Shown here piece by piece: positions 1-10,265 of a DNA stretch of 47,746 nt. Source of the stretch: Phaeoceros laevis (Eukaryota > Anthocerotophyta > Anthocerotopsida > Notothyladales); assembly GCA_049999765.1 (NCBI GenBank), contig JBNGIQ010009406.1, positions 170,291 through 218,036 of the forward strand. Direction: 5' to 3'. Numbering within the stretch: position 1 is the first letter of the stretch; the number at the start of each line of letters is the position of its first letter. Both the position numbers and the translations under genes were made by a program. The notes under the pieces were generated by a model. That model was not told the origin of the DNA and did no database searches. It was given only the letters and a program-made list of their open reading frames with translations.

Positions 1-81
1 TTTAGTTTTTTTAGAGCACACTGAACTTAAATAGCTGTAAATAGAGGGTTTTAAAAAAAAAGGTAATCCTGTCTAGTACAT

Positions 82-450
82 TTGCTCCAAACAGTGATGG
101 GGTTGTCCAATGTCCGATTAATCAGAGACCTTGTTGATTGCACAAATGCACGTGTGAAGCAGGAAGGAGGCCACGTACCTCACACAACGTTGGTGTTGAA
201 GCCACTGAGTCAGAAGGAAAAGGAAGATGTGCTTTGTGGGCATGCGGAGAAGCTAGCTCTGGCGTTTGGTCTGTTGAACACTCCGAGTGGGACACCTCTG
301 GTGGTAACGAAGAATCTACGCATGTGCAGGGATTGCCACAGCTCCACGGAAATCATGTCAAGGCTTGAACAGAGAGATATTGTGGTAAGGGATGGGTACA
401 GTGTGCATCGATTCGCAAACGGGCGTTGCAGTTGTAAGGGACGACCGTGA
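82..450 (+). pseudogene. DYW:KP-type PPR C-terminal domain, fragment 1
   Basis: This is the C-terminal deaminase-like domain of a PLS-class PPR RNA editing factor. The frame shows HTTLVLKP, then the zinc/catalytic signature HAEKLALAFGL, then CRDCH, and it ends in CSCKGRP followed by a stop. In ordinary DYW proteins the end would be DYW. The LKP motif and GRP terminus are the marks of the DYW:KP subclass, proposed to act in U-to-C editing of organelle transcripts. The domain itself (about 130-450) has no frameshift. Upstream of about residue 15 the similarity to fragment 2 stops (at the shared DL), and no PPR repeats precede it inside the window, so there is no start codon to choose (the frame opens at a TTG). 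It could be a truncated relic or the last exon of a gene whose body lies further left. Confidence 0.75.
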
Positions 451-458
451 AAATACTG

Positions 459-1180
459 ATGTGTGGGTAAACCCTCCCTTTCTACTAGTGGCAAAATGTG
501 GCCAGTTGGAAGATGCACGCAAAGTGTTTGACAGTCTGTCCTCAAGGGATGTGATAACATGGACTGCCATGATGAATTGGTATGCAACAAACGATGAAGG
601 CCACCAGGCTACAACCTGTTTTGAAGAGATGATGTTGGCTGGTATTCTGTCCAATGACATCACTTTTCCGTGCCTTCTTGTAGCATGCAGGAATGCGGGG
701 CTGGTCAGTAGGGCTCGACAGTATTTTGATGCCATGGTGGGCGGATGTAGATAGAGTTGAAAGGTTGAGAAAGTTGGCAGGAGCTAACATGAAACCTGCA
801 GTGGCATGCATTGAGGTGAGCAAGGTGCATATATTTGTTGTGGGGGAAGAATTAGGTGACCTTTCATGCAAGGTTCGGAGCACAAATGAACGTTTCAAGG
901 AGGAAGAGAACCATGTACCACACACCAAGCTGGTGTTGAAGCCAGTGTCTGAGAAGGAGAAGGAAGATCAACTGTGTGGGCATGCTGAAAAGCTAGCTTT
1001 GGCGTTTGGTCTCTTGCGATGGCACACCTCTGCTGGTAACCCAAAAACCTGCGGATGTGCAGGGACTGCCACTCTTCCACCGAAATTATGTCAAGTGTGG
1101 AAAAGGACATCGTTGTAAGGGACGCGTACTGTGTGCATCGATTCGAGGCAGGGTCCTGTAGCTGTAAGGGTCGACATTGA
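459..1180 (+). pseudogene. DYW:KP PPR gene, fragment 2 (frameshifted)
   Basis: A second, more complete relic of the same family begins only about 10 bp after the stop of fragment 1. It starts inside a PPR repeat (AKCGQLEDARKVFDSLSSRD, then a TWTAMM segment), continues through a second partial repeat (CRNAGLVSRARQYFDAM), then changes frame near 740 into an E-domain-like stretch (VERLRKLAGANMKPA, VHIFVVGEE) and the KP domain (LVLKPVSEKEKED, HAEKLALAFGLL). At about 1015-1040 a deletion of roughly 8 bp relative to fragment 1 throws it out of frame. The remainder (NLRMCRDCHSSTEIM to CSCKGRH, stop at 1178-1180) is readable only in another frame. At least two frameshifts make it a pseudogene. Nuclear DNA is not repaired by organelle editing, so the breaks are real unless they are assembly errors. 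Confidence 0.75.
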
Positions 1181-1384
1181 GCGAGAAGCAAAATTGCCAA
1201 TTGAAGTAGTTCCACCGCATCCGCCATCATTTAGCAAGCCATTTCAACATCTTAAGCACATTTTTGCATGTTGTGGGAGATCCACTGTCACTCAACTCGT
1301 GATTGCCTCGGGCCCTCTAACTCAGGTCTGGGCTTCCCATCACAGGCAAGAGTCATCTGGTAAAAGATGTCTTGATATTAGACT

Positions 1385-1609
1385 ATGCTTTCCCAACTTG
1401 AAGAGCTCGTTATAAGAGCAAGCTCTTGTCTAGTTGCGTATCAGGATCTGGATGAGCAAAATCGAAAATTATCAGCATCAGCTCTCAGAAGGGGGCAGGT
1501 TGACTGTAGACTAACAGAAAGAGGAAAGAAACTGAAAAGAGAGTCGGTGGACTTGGTGAGAGGTTTCCGCGTTGCTTTGATCAAAAGTGGACTTCTGGAA
1601 AAGATCTGA
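1385..1609 (+). CDS. Possible small helical protein (74 aa), unrecognised
   Basis: An ATG-started frame of 74 codons lies in the 730 bp between the PPR relic and the EndoU gene. The peptide is charged and likely helical (LEELVIRASS, LDEQNRKLSASALRR, LTERGKKLKRESVDL), ending GLLEKI. I recognise no family and see no clear promoter or splice signals. It may be a real small gene, a 5' exon of something else, or chance. The rest of 1181-1912 holds nothing else that I can support. Confidence 0.2.
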   Translation: MLSQLEELVIRASSCLVAYQDLDEQNRKLSASALRRGQVDCRLTERGKKLKRESVDLVRGFRVALIKSGLLEKI

Positions 1610-1912
1610 TGTCAGCAGCGTATCCAATCGTGGCTCTTCCACTGCAGCGGAAATGGCCCTGTAACTCTGCCGTGTTCCTCGGCACTCTTACAAATGCTTC
1701 CGCGTGCCACCATTCTATTCGGTTCTCTTCAGTTCGTCTAGCTGCTCTAGTTTATTCTTCCACCAACAGGAGCTTCATTCCGGTAAGCCCACGTGATCAT
1801 GTTTCGCCTTGTGAATGTGAAAAGTGCAGATTTGATTGCGACATTTCGGACCTGATTTTCCTTCGCGCACTGGCTTTGCAGGAGGACACGTTGTGCAACT
1901 GCTTAGAACGCC

Positions 1913-3698
1913 ATGGAGAGGTTGTTGAAAGGAGTGTTGGACATTGCGCTGGATGTGCTGAAAGGAGATGACAATGACAAGCCTGAGAAAACCCGAGACC
2001 AGAATGCAGGCTCTTCCACTGATCGCGGGCAGAGCTGGTCTGAGGTAGGGAGAGCTTCCATTGTGGTTGAAAGGTTGTGCAGATGTAGATTTTTAGCTCT
2101 TGCAGCTGTTGTGCTCGCCTTTCCAGGTGAGCTCTTCTCAGATTTCCCAGGTCCTGGGCTCCAGATTTGATAGACGCAGTATTTGGTGATTTCCTCATTT
2201 CGGTGCTGTCACCGTCTGTTGTGTCTCATCGTTACTGTTTAATTTACAGGTTGCATCCGGGAGGCAGGAAGAGGACGTGGATTCCTGGAACAGCGAGAAG
2301 CAGCGACGTAACCAGGAGGAGCATGGCCAGGGAGCTTGGGGCCAGCAACGCAATGAGGTATTCAGCATGTCGCTGTTTGTGCAGTGGCGTTTAGGTCGTT
2401 CTTCCCTGTCCAGGATTCTTTTCTCCTATCAGCTGCCTCTGATTCGCTTTCTGGTTGAGTAGGGAGCAGATCAGGGCTGGGAGACTGTTGGTGGCAACCG
2501 CCGTCAGCAGTATGAGGAGGTAAGATTGCATCTCATTGGACGACTGACAAATGCTGCCTTTCTAAAGAGTCTTTGGCTCATGTCTGTTGACCCTCCACCG
2601 ATGCAGGCCCCTCAAGATGTGCGGAATCAGTACAAGCAGGGTGCTGTTGAGCAGCACTATGCCAACGCGACCACTGGTGTTGACGTGGAGCCCAGCGAGG
2701 AAGAGCTTCAGGACCTTAGCAAAGCCGCCAGCCGGTTGTGGGATTTAGATGTGAATCGGCTGGTTCCTGGGAGAGACTACACAATCAACGTTGGAGATGG
2801 CAAACGAGTTAGCGACAGGGCGGACGCAGCAGACAACAAGTTCTTCGCCCATGTGGATCAGAGTGTTTTCCGCCGGCCTACTTTTGCTCGCTTCTATGCG
2901 CTCATCAACAACTACAACCCCGATGAAGGAGCCAAAGAAGAAGTGACCGAGGAAGAGAGGCAAGAGGAACTTGCGTTTATTGAAGAGATGAGCAGGACAG
3001 CCCCCTTTCAGTATGTATTTCGAAACCTGGCAGCCAGCAGGGTTATTCCCGACAGCCTGGAGGAATTCAAGCAGGCTTTCCACAATCTATGGTTCCGACT
3101 CTACAATCGGGGAGGGACACGTGATTGCTCGTCTGCTTTTGAACACGTTTTCGTTGGGGAAGTTAAGAAAAGTGGGGATGTGTCTGGATTCCACAACTGG
3201 ATTACGGTGAGACATCTGTGGCCAGAATAGGGATGTGTTGTACAGTTTTGCGTAGGCTGACTGAGTTGACAAGGTTTGAATATTTTTCATCATGTAGTTG
3301 TACTCGGAGGAAGCAAAGGGGAGGGTCGATTATCGTGGTTTCATCTTCCCAAGACGAGGAGGGGACCAGGTTTGTTACATGCATGTGAAACGCATTCCTA
3401 AAATATCCAAAGTGCTGCAGTTGTGGAGTATGGCCACTGAAACGGGTTACCCTTTTTGTCACAGCCTGACGAGGAGACGCAACTGCTCACTATCCAGTTT
3501 ACCTGGAATGGCAAGCTGAAGCAGGTGTCAAGCACGTTGGTGGGAGTGAGCCCGGAGTTCGAGATGGCTCTCTACACACTCTGCTACTTCGTAGGTCAGG
3601 AGGACAACTGGGTAGATCTGGGGCCATACAGAGTGAATGTGAAGTGCTATAGGTTGGGCCAAGATAAGATTGGCTCTGTGTATCCCATAGCAGAATGA
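1913..3698 (+). CDS. Poly(U)-specific endoribonuclease, EndoU/XendoU family
   Basis: Predicted uridylate-specific RNA endonuclease of about 400 aa. Resolved exons, all phase 0: 1913-2044, 2250-2357, 2463-2519, 2607-3206, 3298-3369 and 3465-3698. Residues 1-99 form a hydrophilic, Gln/Glu/Arg-rich extension with no signal peptide. The XendoU domain follows: LWDLDVNRLVPGRDYTI, VFRRPTFARFYALINNY, SAFEHVFVGE, GFHNWIT, KGRVDYRGFIFP, GVSPEFEMALYTLC and the end IGSVYPIAE. The two catalytic histidines should be H279 (FEHVFVGE) and H295 (GFHNW), 16 apart as in XendoU. The catalytic lysine should be K340 or K342 in FTWNGKLKQ. In animals the family acts in snoRNA processing and RNA decay with Mn2+; plant roles are poorly known. 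The start is the first ATG of the reading frame. Confidence 0.9.
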
Positions 3699-3958
3699 GC
3701 CTGAAGTTTGAGATGGCCGGTGGTGTCTCTTTTGGTTCGTTAAAGGGATGAACCATCGATCCTCGGCCAGACTACGGATGCTACCTGATTCTAGTTATCA
3801 TTAACTTGCAAGCTGCAACACACGCACGCGGGCTCTCCTTTTGCAACCGCGATTTGTCGTTACACTAGACTAGAATAGGCAGTTCAGATCGTACGAATTA
3901 AGATAAAATTGTGTCTCTTGAGATACCAATTTACAGCAACCTTCACAGCGGTGAGGTT

Positions 3959-5556
3959 TCATAAACCAAGCTCCTCCTTCAGTTTAGCTAGCATCTGTTC
4001 AATCTCGGTTTCCACTGCAGATTTTCCTTTATCCGCAGGTTTGGCACCCTTCGTATCCTTCCACCTATCCGCCTGCTCAAAATCGTTTGACTTCGTCTGC
4101 TTTGGTGGTTCCTTACAGTTACCGCTGTCGTCTATTACATTAAGCTCCTTCTCAAGGAACTCCACAAATTCCTCACCAAAATCCTGGAGTATAACAAGCA
4201 ATCACTACACAAAAGGAGAGGAAACGTACTACGTTAAAAACAACCTGGCATTGTTGAGAAGGTTTTAAACTTTGCACTCACAGCCAACTCCTCCCACAGG
4301 CTTTTGGGCCTTCCCTGTGGACGATTGTTCTTCAGATCCGACTGTAGATCCCGGAAGAAATCATCTGCATCCACATGTAGCATGGAGACATGAGAAAACC
4401 CGCACTAACCATTTCCCAGAACAAGGCAGCATCAGCACCCTGTAGTCCAGGTTGATGGCTCTACCAAAGGATGTCTGCAGATCTTTGAAAAACTCGCCTG
4501 CACCAACCCAACCCCGAAAATTATTGAACTCCTTTTTGCCAACCGCGGCACTCAGCTTCTACATGCCAAGTAGCACAACCCCGCTAACAGTCCTATTCCT
4601 GGTTCCTCACATTGCATGTCCACTTCGGCTACCCCTGAATCGTCTATGAGCCGCCGTGACATGTGACATACCGAGCCCGTAGAAGTCTTCTTGTGGAGCA
4701 GTCCTGGTTCGTGATTGAGAGCGGCCCGTCTCCGAATTCCAGCTGAAGGGTTCCCAGCTAGGAGAAGCTTTTCGGCTTGCGTCATACTTGGCACGACTTT
4801 GGACGTCCACCAAAGTCTGGTATGCTTGCTTTATCTCAAGAAACTTATCCTGAGCACCAGCCTGCAATCCCAGGCACCCCAGAGCCAGTTCTTTTTACGA
4901 CATCCTTCAACCAATTTGCAGATTCATGCAAAAAGATGCACTTCTGGCTGAGGATTAAGAAACCCAGGTGAGCTACATACTTCTTTGTTTACATCTGGAT
5001 GGTATTTGAGAGCCAGTTTCCTGTATGCCTGCTTGATCTCCTTCTCAGTTGCAGAAGGGGTGACACCTAATGTATCGTACAATGAACCTCTTGCCGCAGC
5101 GTTGATGACAAGCCTGTACCCCCTCGTCCTTAAATGGCCAGGGTTCCGGACCTTGAATGAGCGCCACTACATCAAAGTTCATCGCTACATCAAACATCGA
5201 ACACTTCAGTACCAGAGTTTGCTCACGCACCCATGACCATCTTGTTTACAGTTTTACAGTCTGTGCTGATTACATGCAACATGCAGAGAAAAAGAAGAGT
5301 CCCGACGGAACCTGATCTGCAAAGCGAGGTCCTCCATTTCTGCTGCTTTTAGAGATGCAACTCTACAATCTTGAACAAAGCATCAAGGACTTACATTACG
5401 GAGGCGTGCACTCCACTGCCTGCCGGAGAATCCCACCTCCCCATAACCGCTGCACAGGGAGGCATCGCAGCAGCCGCAGCACGCATCTGCAGCGCATGCT
5501 GATAGCACAGGTGGCAGCAGGGCGCTCGTCCCAGAAGCTGCAGTGGCAATCGCCAT
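3959..5556 (-). CDS. J-domain (DnaJ-like) protein, plastid DJC76-like
   Basis: A co-chaperone expected to stimulate an Hsp70 through its HPD loop. Exon 1 (5556-5395) encodes 54 residues rich in Ala/Ser/Cys ([16 protein letters not shown]), a plausible plastid transit peptide. The J-domain exon ends at 4981 and carries [27 protein letters not shown]. Then come 4861-4672 ([38 protein letters not shown]), 4497-4465 ([10 protein letters not shown]), 4364-4282 ([25 protein letters not shown]) and 4183-3959 ([15 protein letters not shown] to [10 protein letters not shown]). Phases from 4981 onward match. The 5' border of the J-domain exon, and a possible small exon around 5290-5350, are not resolved. 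The J domain followed by the EDFYGLG, FFxDLQ and LWEELA stretches resembles plastid DJC76-type proteins of flowering plants. The doubled E/DFFxDLQ motif is a distinctive detail. Confidence 0.82.
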
Positions 5557-5757
5557 GGTACCTCTCCCACCTATTTCGGTGTCGTCAGGAAGCTATTTGT
5601 TCGGCTCTTCCATCCAGAAATCTGCATTTCTAGATCAATGAAAAAGTTTAATAGCTGAAACACACGAGCCCGAGAGTAGATTCGGATAAACTGGCACCAT
5701 ATCCGTGGGAGATAGTTCGGCGGTAGCAGATTTCACGAAGGCAGGCGCATTAGCGGG

Positions 5758-8566
5758 ATGGCCAGCTCCTGCGCGGCCCGTCCGTCTCCAGCACCTGCCC
5801 TCTCGCCCCTTCCTGCAGTCACTAGCTCGGCCAGCTTCATTTTGAGATCCGGTGTGCTCGCATCTGGTACTTCGGACTGGTATGGCCCCATTTTGCTAGG
5901 TGCAAGGGGTGTATCTTCCCTGCATCGCAGCCCTATGCCTTCCCCTCGTTACACGGTGGAAGGGGGCTCGGGAATCAATTCCCCTGTGCGGGAAGGTGGG
6001 GAGGATACTGTCGTATGGATGGCAGGCAGGCCTACGAAGAGAGGAGAGAATCTGGAAGCGGAGCGGAGGGAAGAAACCGCAGCTGAGCAGCAGGAGGTGG
6101 ACGATGAGACGTACGGTGATGAAGAAAGTCAGGCGAGGGAACGGTGGAGGGGTCTGAATGTGATGCCCAGCCCCTCGAATAGAGGATCGCCTGAGGGGCC
6201 GAATTCAGAGAATGCGGAGAAGTGGCGCTGGGTGAAGGGCAATAGGTCTTCGGATGAGGCTAGTACCTCAAGTCGGGTCACGGTGGGGGATTTTCTGAGA
6301 GAGGTGCAGGAGGCTGAGTCTGGAACTGCGAGAGAGTTTCTCTACGTGGATGATGATTTTGTAGGGGACAGTGGGAATGCGGTTTTCAGGGATTCCGAGG
6401 GGGAGGCAGAAGCATTGCCGGCGGAGTACCGCTCGCTGCCCATAAACCTGGATCTTAGGCTCTATGAAGCTAGGTGCTTGAGGAGAAAAGGACAGTATGT
6501 TGAAGCGGAAGCACTTCTTCGGCAGGTATAGTGTCCGACTATAGTAACCCTTACCTGGTACGCTATTTAGGCGTCTACTGACATGTTTTGTGCTTCTAGC
6601 TGTCAGTTGATCAAAGACTGGCCAGGCGATGGTCGGGCATATGTTGCCTTAGGAAAGACACTCGTGGTACAGCGGAAGCTTCAAGAGGCTAGAACTGTAT
6701 TTGAAAATGGTTGCCAAGCAGTTTCTGGCGAAAACCCCTACATTTGGCAGGTGAGCTGTCCATTCTTTTCGAACTTCCCTTGCTGTGCGCTTCCTATGTA
6801 TGCATACATTGAGAAGAACATTTGTTTCATGACATCCCCCCCCCCTCCCCCCTCCTGCTGTCAAGCAGGCCTGGGCTTGTCTGGAAGACAGGGTTGGACA
6901 GACTGCCAAAGCAAGACAGCTATTTGATGCTGCAACCGTCGCTGACAAGAAGCATGCAGCTGCATGGCATGCCTGGGCTGTCTTGGAGCTTCGGGAAGGG
7001 AATACAAAGAAGGCAGTAGCTCTTTTGAACAGAGGGTTGAGACTCTGTCGTCCAAATGAGTACATCCACCAAACTCTTGCTTTGATTGATGCGAGAGCTC
7101 AAAACTATGATGCTGCTCGAACCAATTTTGCCAAGGCTACTGAAATCAATGCAAAAAGTGCAGCCAGTTGGGTGGTAAGGACTGTTGATCTCATGTCATG
7201 GTTAGTGTGCGTTGCGGGCAGGGAACTGAATCGTCATCTGAACCTTGTATGTTGACAGGCTTGGGCTGCAATGGAGGCAGAGCTTGACAGACCTACTGCT
7301 GCCCGTCGTCTCTTTCAGGTGCAAAAGCTACTCTCTGACCTTTAGCCACCCTGAAGCTACCTGATGATGCTTTCATGACTATGAGCACTGGCGTCCTTGT
7401 ACATTTGACACTGCTTCTTGCAAATCGTGAACAGAAAGGACTCGAGGCAAGCCCAAAGAATAGGTATGTATGGCAGACCTGGGGCATCTTTGAGGCAGAC
7501 CAGGGCAACTGGGATCGAGCTCGAGAGCTGTTTAAGGGGGGCAGTGAGCTTAATCCGAAAGACCCTGTGTTGCTACAAGCATGGGCCCTGTTTGAGTACA
7601 AGTGTTGTGGAAACCATAAAATTGCTGGTGAGCTTTTCCAGCAGGCTGTTAACGTGGATCCGAGGCATCAGCCTGTGTGGGTGGTGAGTACAGGCAGAAC
7701 TTTAGAGTCATTTTGGGGATGCTCAGCACATCAGGTTTTTTTTGCACTGGCATTCTGAAGGCTGAATTTCACCAGATGATTTTAGGCGTGGGGTTGGATG
7801 GAATCGAAGAAAGGCAACACTGATGCAGCCAGAGAGTTGTTCAAGAGCGCTATCTTGGTCGACTCGAGGAGCATGGATGCCATCCGTGCTTATCAGGTAA
7901 TATCATGTCCCGTCCTCCCTTGCTGCTGCTAAATGGCTTCAATATTTGGCTCATGTTCAAGCTATCCCACAGGCATGGGGTGTGATGGAGGAGAGAGAAG
8001 GAAACTACGGAGTGGCCCGGGAGCTGTTCAAATCTGCACTGAAGGTGGATCCTCAGAACGTACCTGCATGGATGGCATGGGCTGCCATGGAAGAGCGTCT
8101 GGAGAATTTTGTCCGAGCAGACGAGCTGCGTAACCTCTGCCTACAGCAGGTGCACAAAATGAGCCCGCCTCGGGCATTTGACAAGGACCTGAATCATCTT
8201 GGCGGGCTTTGCTATTTGAGGGCCGTGGTCTTGACACATTTTTTGGTTGCGCAGAGGACAGAGGTTGTGGAGGGTATTTCCTGGGATGTCGACAACATTG
8301 CAGACCTGCTAGCTCCAGCCATCGATAAGCTGAAAGGTCTGTTCAGCCTGAAATGGTCCGACAAGCAAGACAAAGGGCAGTCAGGTGTAGATACCTTGGA
8401 GGCTATCGCGGGTGATTCTACAAGTTCAGAGGAGTTTGACATCAGTGCGTTCCTGAAGAAAACCTTCCCCTGGCGGTACGTCTCTGACGACAAGAGTGGT
8501 GGCAGCTCACGGTCATCCAAGTTTGCAAGCAGGCAAGAACTGAAGGAGCAGGAGGAAGACGTGTAA
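5758..8566 (+). CDS. HCF107: HCF107-like HAT/TPR repeat protein (plastid RNA binding)
   Basis: Predicted plastid protein of 708 aa built from HAT/TPR helical repeats. Resolved exons, all phase 0: 5758-6525, 6607-6750, 6869-7174, 7259-7318, 7435-7683, 7786-7896, 7973-8149 and 8255-8566. Residues 1-230 are a Ser/Pro-rich transit region and an acidic linker. Repeats follow: YVEAEALLRQ, AWACLEDRVGQTAKARQLFD, AWAVLELREGNTKKAVALLN, TWGIFEADQGNWDRARELF, AWGVMEEREGNYGVARELF. Most exons begin exactly at AW of a repeat. The C-terminus (FDISAFLKKTFPWRY, RQELKEQEEDV) fits HCF107, which in Arabidopsis binds the psbH 5' leader, stabilises processed psbH RNA and promotes its translation. The last intron (8150-8254) is 105 bp, a multiple of three, without an in-frame stop, so its retention would give a longer protein. 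A truncated duplicate of this gene lies at about 9.97-10.27 kb. Confidence 0.88.
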
Positions 8567-9119
8567 TGCAATAGACATCCTGCCATTGAAACGGTCTCCA
8601 GACGTTCCCTGAACACTCTGTGCTACAGCCGAATATTCATGCTCAGGTGAGATTTCCTAATCAGACTACTTTCACTCAATCAGGCGAAATTGCTAGTCCT
8701 TGGGGTACACGGTGTGGGGCCTTGAGCTACTTCATCTCGTCACTGATGTGTTGCAGGCTTGGACAAGGTGGCTGGTCAGAAGGCTTCGACAGACAAGTGA
8801 GGCTCTAGTGTCCACAGAAGAACAGCATCGGTTTGCAGTGAATTTTGGAAGCCAGAGCTGGAAAGTGATCCTGGAAGAGTTCGAAACTGTTCAGCAATGG
8901 AAACGAGGATTTGGGTTTCCAGATCGAAACGGATTTATACGAGGATTTCGTTACTCATCGTTGTACAGATTGTGAGGAGAAATTCAATCTTCTGTTCCGA
9001 CTTCATTAGCAGAAGGCAACTGATTTCATGATTTTCGCCGATTCCTATCTCTTAGAAGCAGGAGCTAAACAAGTAGGGTTGCGGGGCAACCGGAACTTGT
9101 CAAAAGTCGATAGACATAT
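8567..9119. other. Intergenic, HCF107 3' flank
   Basis: No confident gene. There are splice-like signals (a GTGAGA near 8647 and a TTGCAG ending near 8757) followed by an open frame to 8975, which could be a 3' UTR intron or an alternative last exon of the HCF107-like gene. The frame has no recognisable domain. The 3' ends of the HCF107-like gene and the cysteine-rich gene converge here. Confidence 0.35.
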
Positions 9120-9623
9120 CTATGACTCGACACAATATCCAAAACAAAGCTTGTAGCCGCAAACAGCAGGCGAGCACGTCAAGCCCTCGTCCGCAGGCTG
9201 CAGGCACACTTTGACGAAGCTCTTGACGCATGTGCAGCAACCTCGACGGCTCCCTTGCGCGAGGCTGTGGATGTCTACAATGTCCGACTCCACCAAACCC
9301 ACTAGTTCGGCCTCGTGATCTTCGTCGCCATTGTCGAACTGCCTTCTGAAGACGCACAAGCTGTTTCCACACAGTTGAACACACGCGCTTCTGGGCGGTG
9401 TGGACCGGGGGTTGAGGCAAAATGTGTACGCCTCGTAGTCGTAGCAGCAACTTCCGTCCGGCAGGAACACCGTCTCCGGATCCGCCTGCGGTGGCGGTCT
9501 CACCCGCACCCGCTGCGGTGCCACATCGTCCAGAAGCGGCGTCGTTGAAGTGAGCTCGCACATGTACAGCAGCAATGTCAGCTGGAGAATTCGAACAAGG
9601 AGTGGTGGAAGGGGTTGCACCAT
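9120..9623 (-). CDS. Secreted cysteine-rich protein (167 aa), unrecognised
   Basis: A single-exon frame with an ATG at 9623-9621. The N-terminus (MVQPLPPLLVRILQLTLLLYM) is a typical signal peptide: a short polar start, a Leu-rich core, then CELTST near a likely cleavage site. After a proline-rich linker (RVRPPPQADPE) the mature part holds 14 cysteines: GSCCYDYEAYTFC, SACVQLCGNSLC, then an acidic stretch (DNGDEDHEAEL), GCCTC, KVCLQ, LTCSPAVC, KLCFGYC. Fourteen cysteines could form seven disulfides, and two CC pairs sit 80 residues apart. I do not recognise the family. It might be an apoplastic peptide, a defence protein or a structural wall protein. A TATA-like AT-rich stretch (CATATTACATAAA in the minus sense, about 9712-9724) lies about 90-100 bp upstream. 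It could also be a lineage-specific orphan. Confidence 0.6.
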   Translation of the reverse strand: MVQPLPPLLVRILQLTLLLYMCELTSTTPLLDDVAPQRVRVRPPPQADPETVFLPDGSCCYDYEAYTFCLNPRSTPPRSACVQLCGNSLCVFRRQFDNGDEDHEAELVGLVESDIVDIHSLAQGSRRGCCTCVKSFVKVCLQPADEGLTCSPAVCGYKLCFGYCVES

Positions 9624-9971
9624 TGCACTGCGGGACCTCGCCTTTTGAGACTGAAATTTAAATTCCAGCAGAGCCGCCGGTGCTGCAGCTCTGTAGCGAG
9701 CTAGCGCTGTTTATGTAATATGCAGGAGGGAGTTTGCAAGCTTAGGACTCTGGCGGTGCGGTGAACATGAGGACCTCGGCGCGTTTGGGTGATGATGAAC
9801 CAACATTGGAAACGTGAAAATGGCAGTAGCGCAAACGTGTCATTCATTGCCACTACGGTGCAGTAGCAACAAAAAACGATCATTCAGCTCATCATCGCAT
9901 TGTACCTTCCTGGGACAAGTTTGTATCCGGGATTCTATCACCAACAAGAGTTTGTCCACATTGTTGTCGAG

Positions 9972-10265
9972 AGGCGAGTTGGGTGGTAAGGACTGTTGAT
10001 CTCATTTCCTGGTTAGAGTGCGTTAAAATTGCAATAACATTGCTGTTGAGCTTTTCCAGCAGGCTGTCAGTTAACATGAATCCCAGGCATCAGCATGTGT
10101 GGCTGGTGAGTACAGGCAGCACTTTAGGGTCATATTGGGGTTCCATGCTCAGCATATCAAGGGTTTTTTTGCACTGGCTTTAAGTTTCTGAAGGCTGAAC
10201 TTCACAAGATGATTTCAGACATGGGGTTCGGTGGAATCGAAGAAAGGCAACGCTGATTGCAAAGG
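9972..10265 (+). pseudogene. Partial genomic duplicate of the HCF107-like gene
   Basis: Two blocks match the HCF107-like gene closely, introns included. Block 1 (about 9972-10025) matches about 7163-7213: the end of exon 3, TTGGGTG, its GTAAGG donor, and intron sequence with GACTGTTGATCTCAT. Block 2 (about 10030-10265) matches about 7617-7830: the end of exon 5 (GAGCTTTTCCAGCAGGCTGT), its donor GTGAGTACAGGCAG, the whole following intron, and the start of exon 6 (GTGGAATCGAAGAAAGGCAAC). About 400 bp in between is missing, and the exon 6 acceptor has changed (TTTCAGACATGG instead of TTTTAGGCGTGG). The presence of introns shows DNA-level duplication, not retrocopying. It cannot make a functional protein. 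Confidence 0.85.

Noticed and set aside
6838-6852. Poly-C tract as a special element
   Set aside because: It lies in an HCF107 intron just before the acceptor and is adequately explained as a pyrimidine tract.
9100-9561. A long overlapping reading frame (153 aa) in another minus-strand frame across the cysteine-rich gene
   Set aside because: It is Arg/Gly-rich shadow sequence without signal peptide or motif, while the 9120-9623 frame has a proper ATG, signal peptide and regular cysteines.
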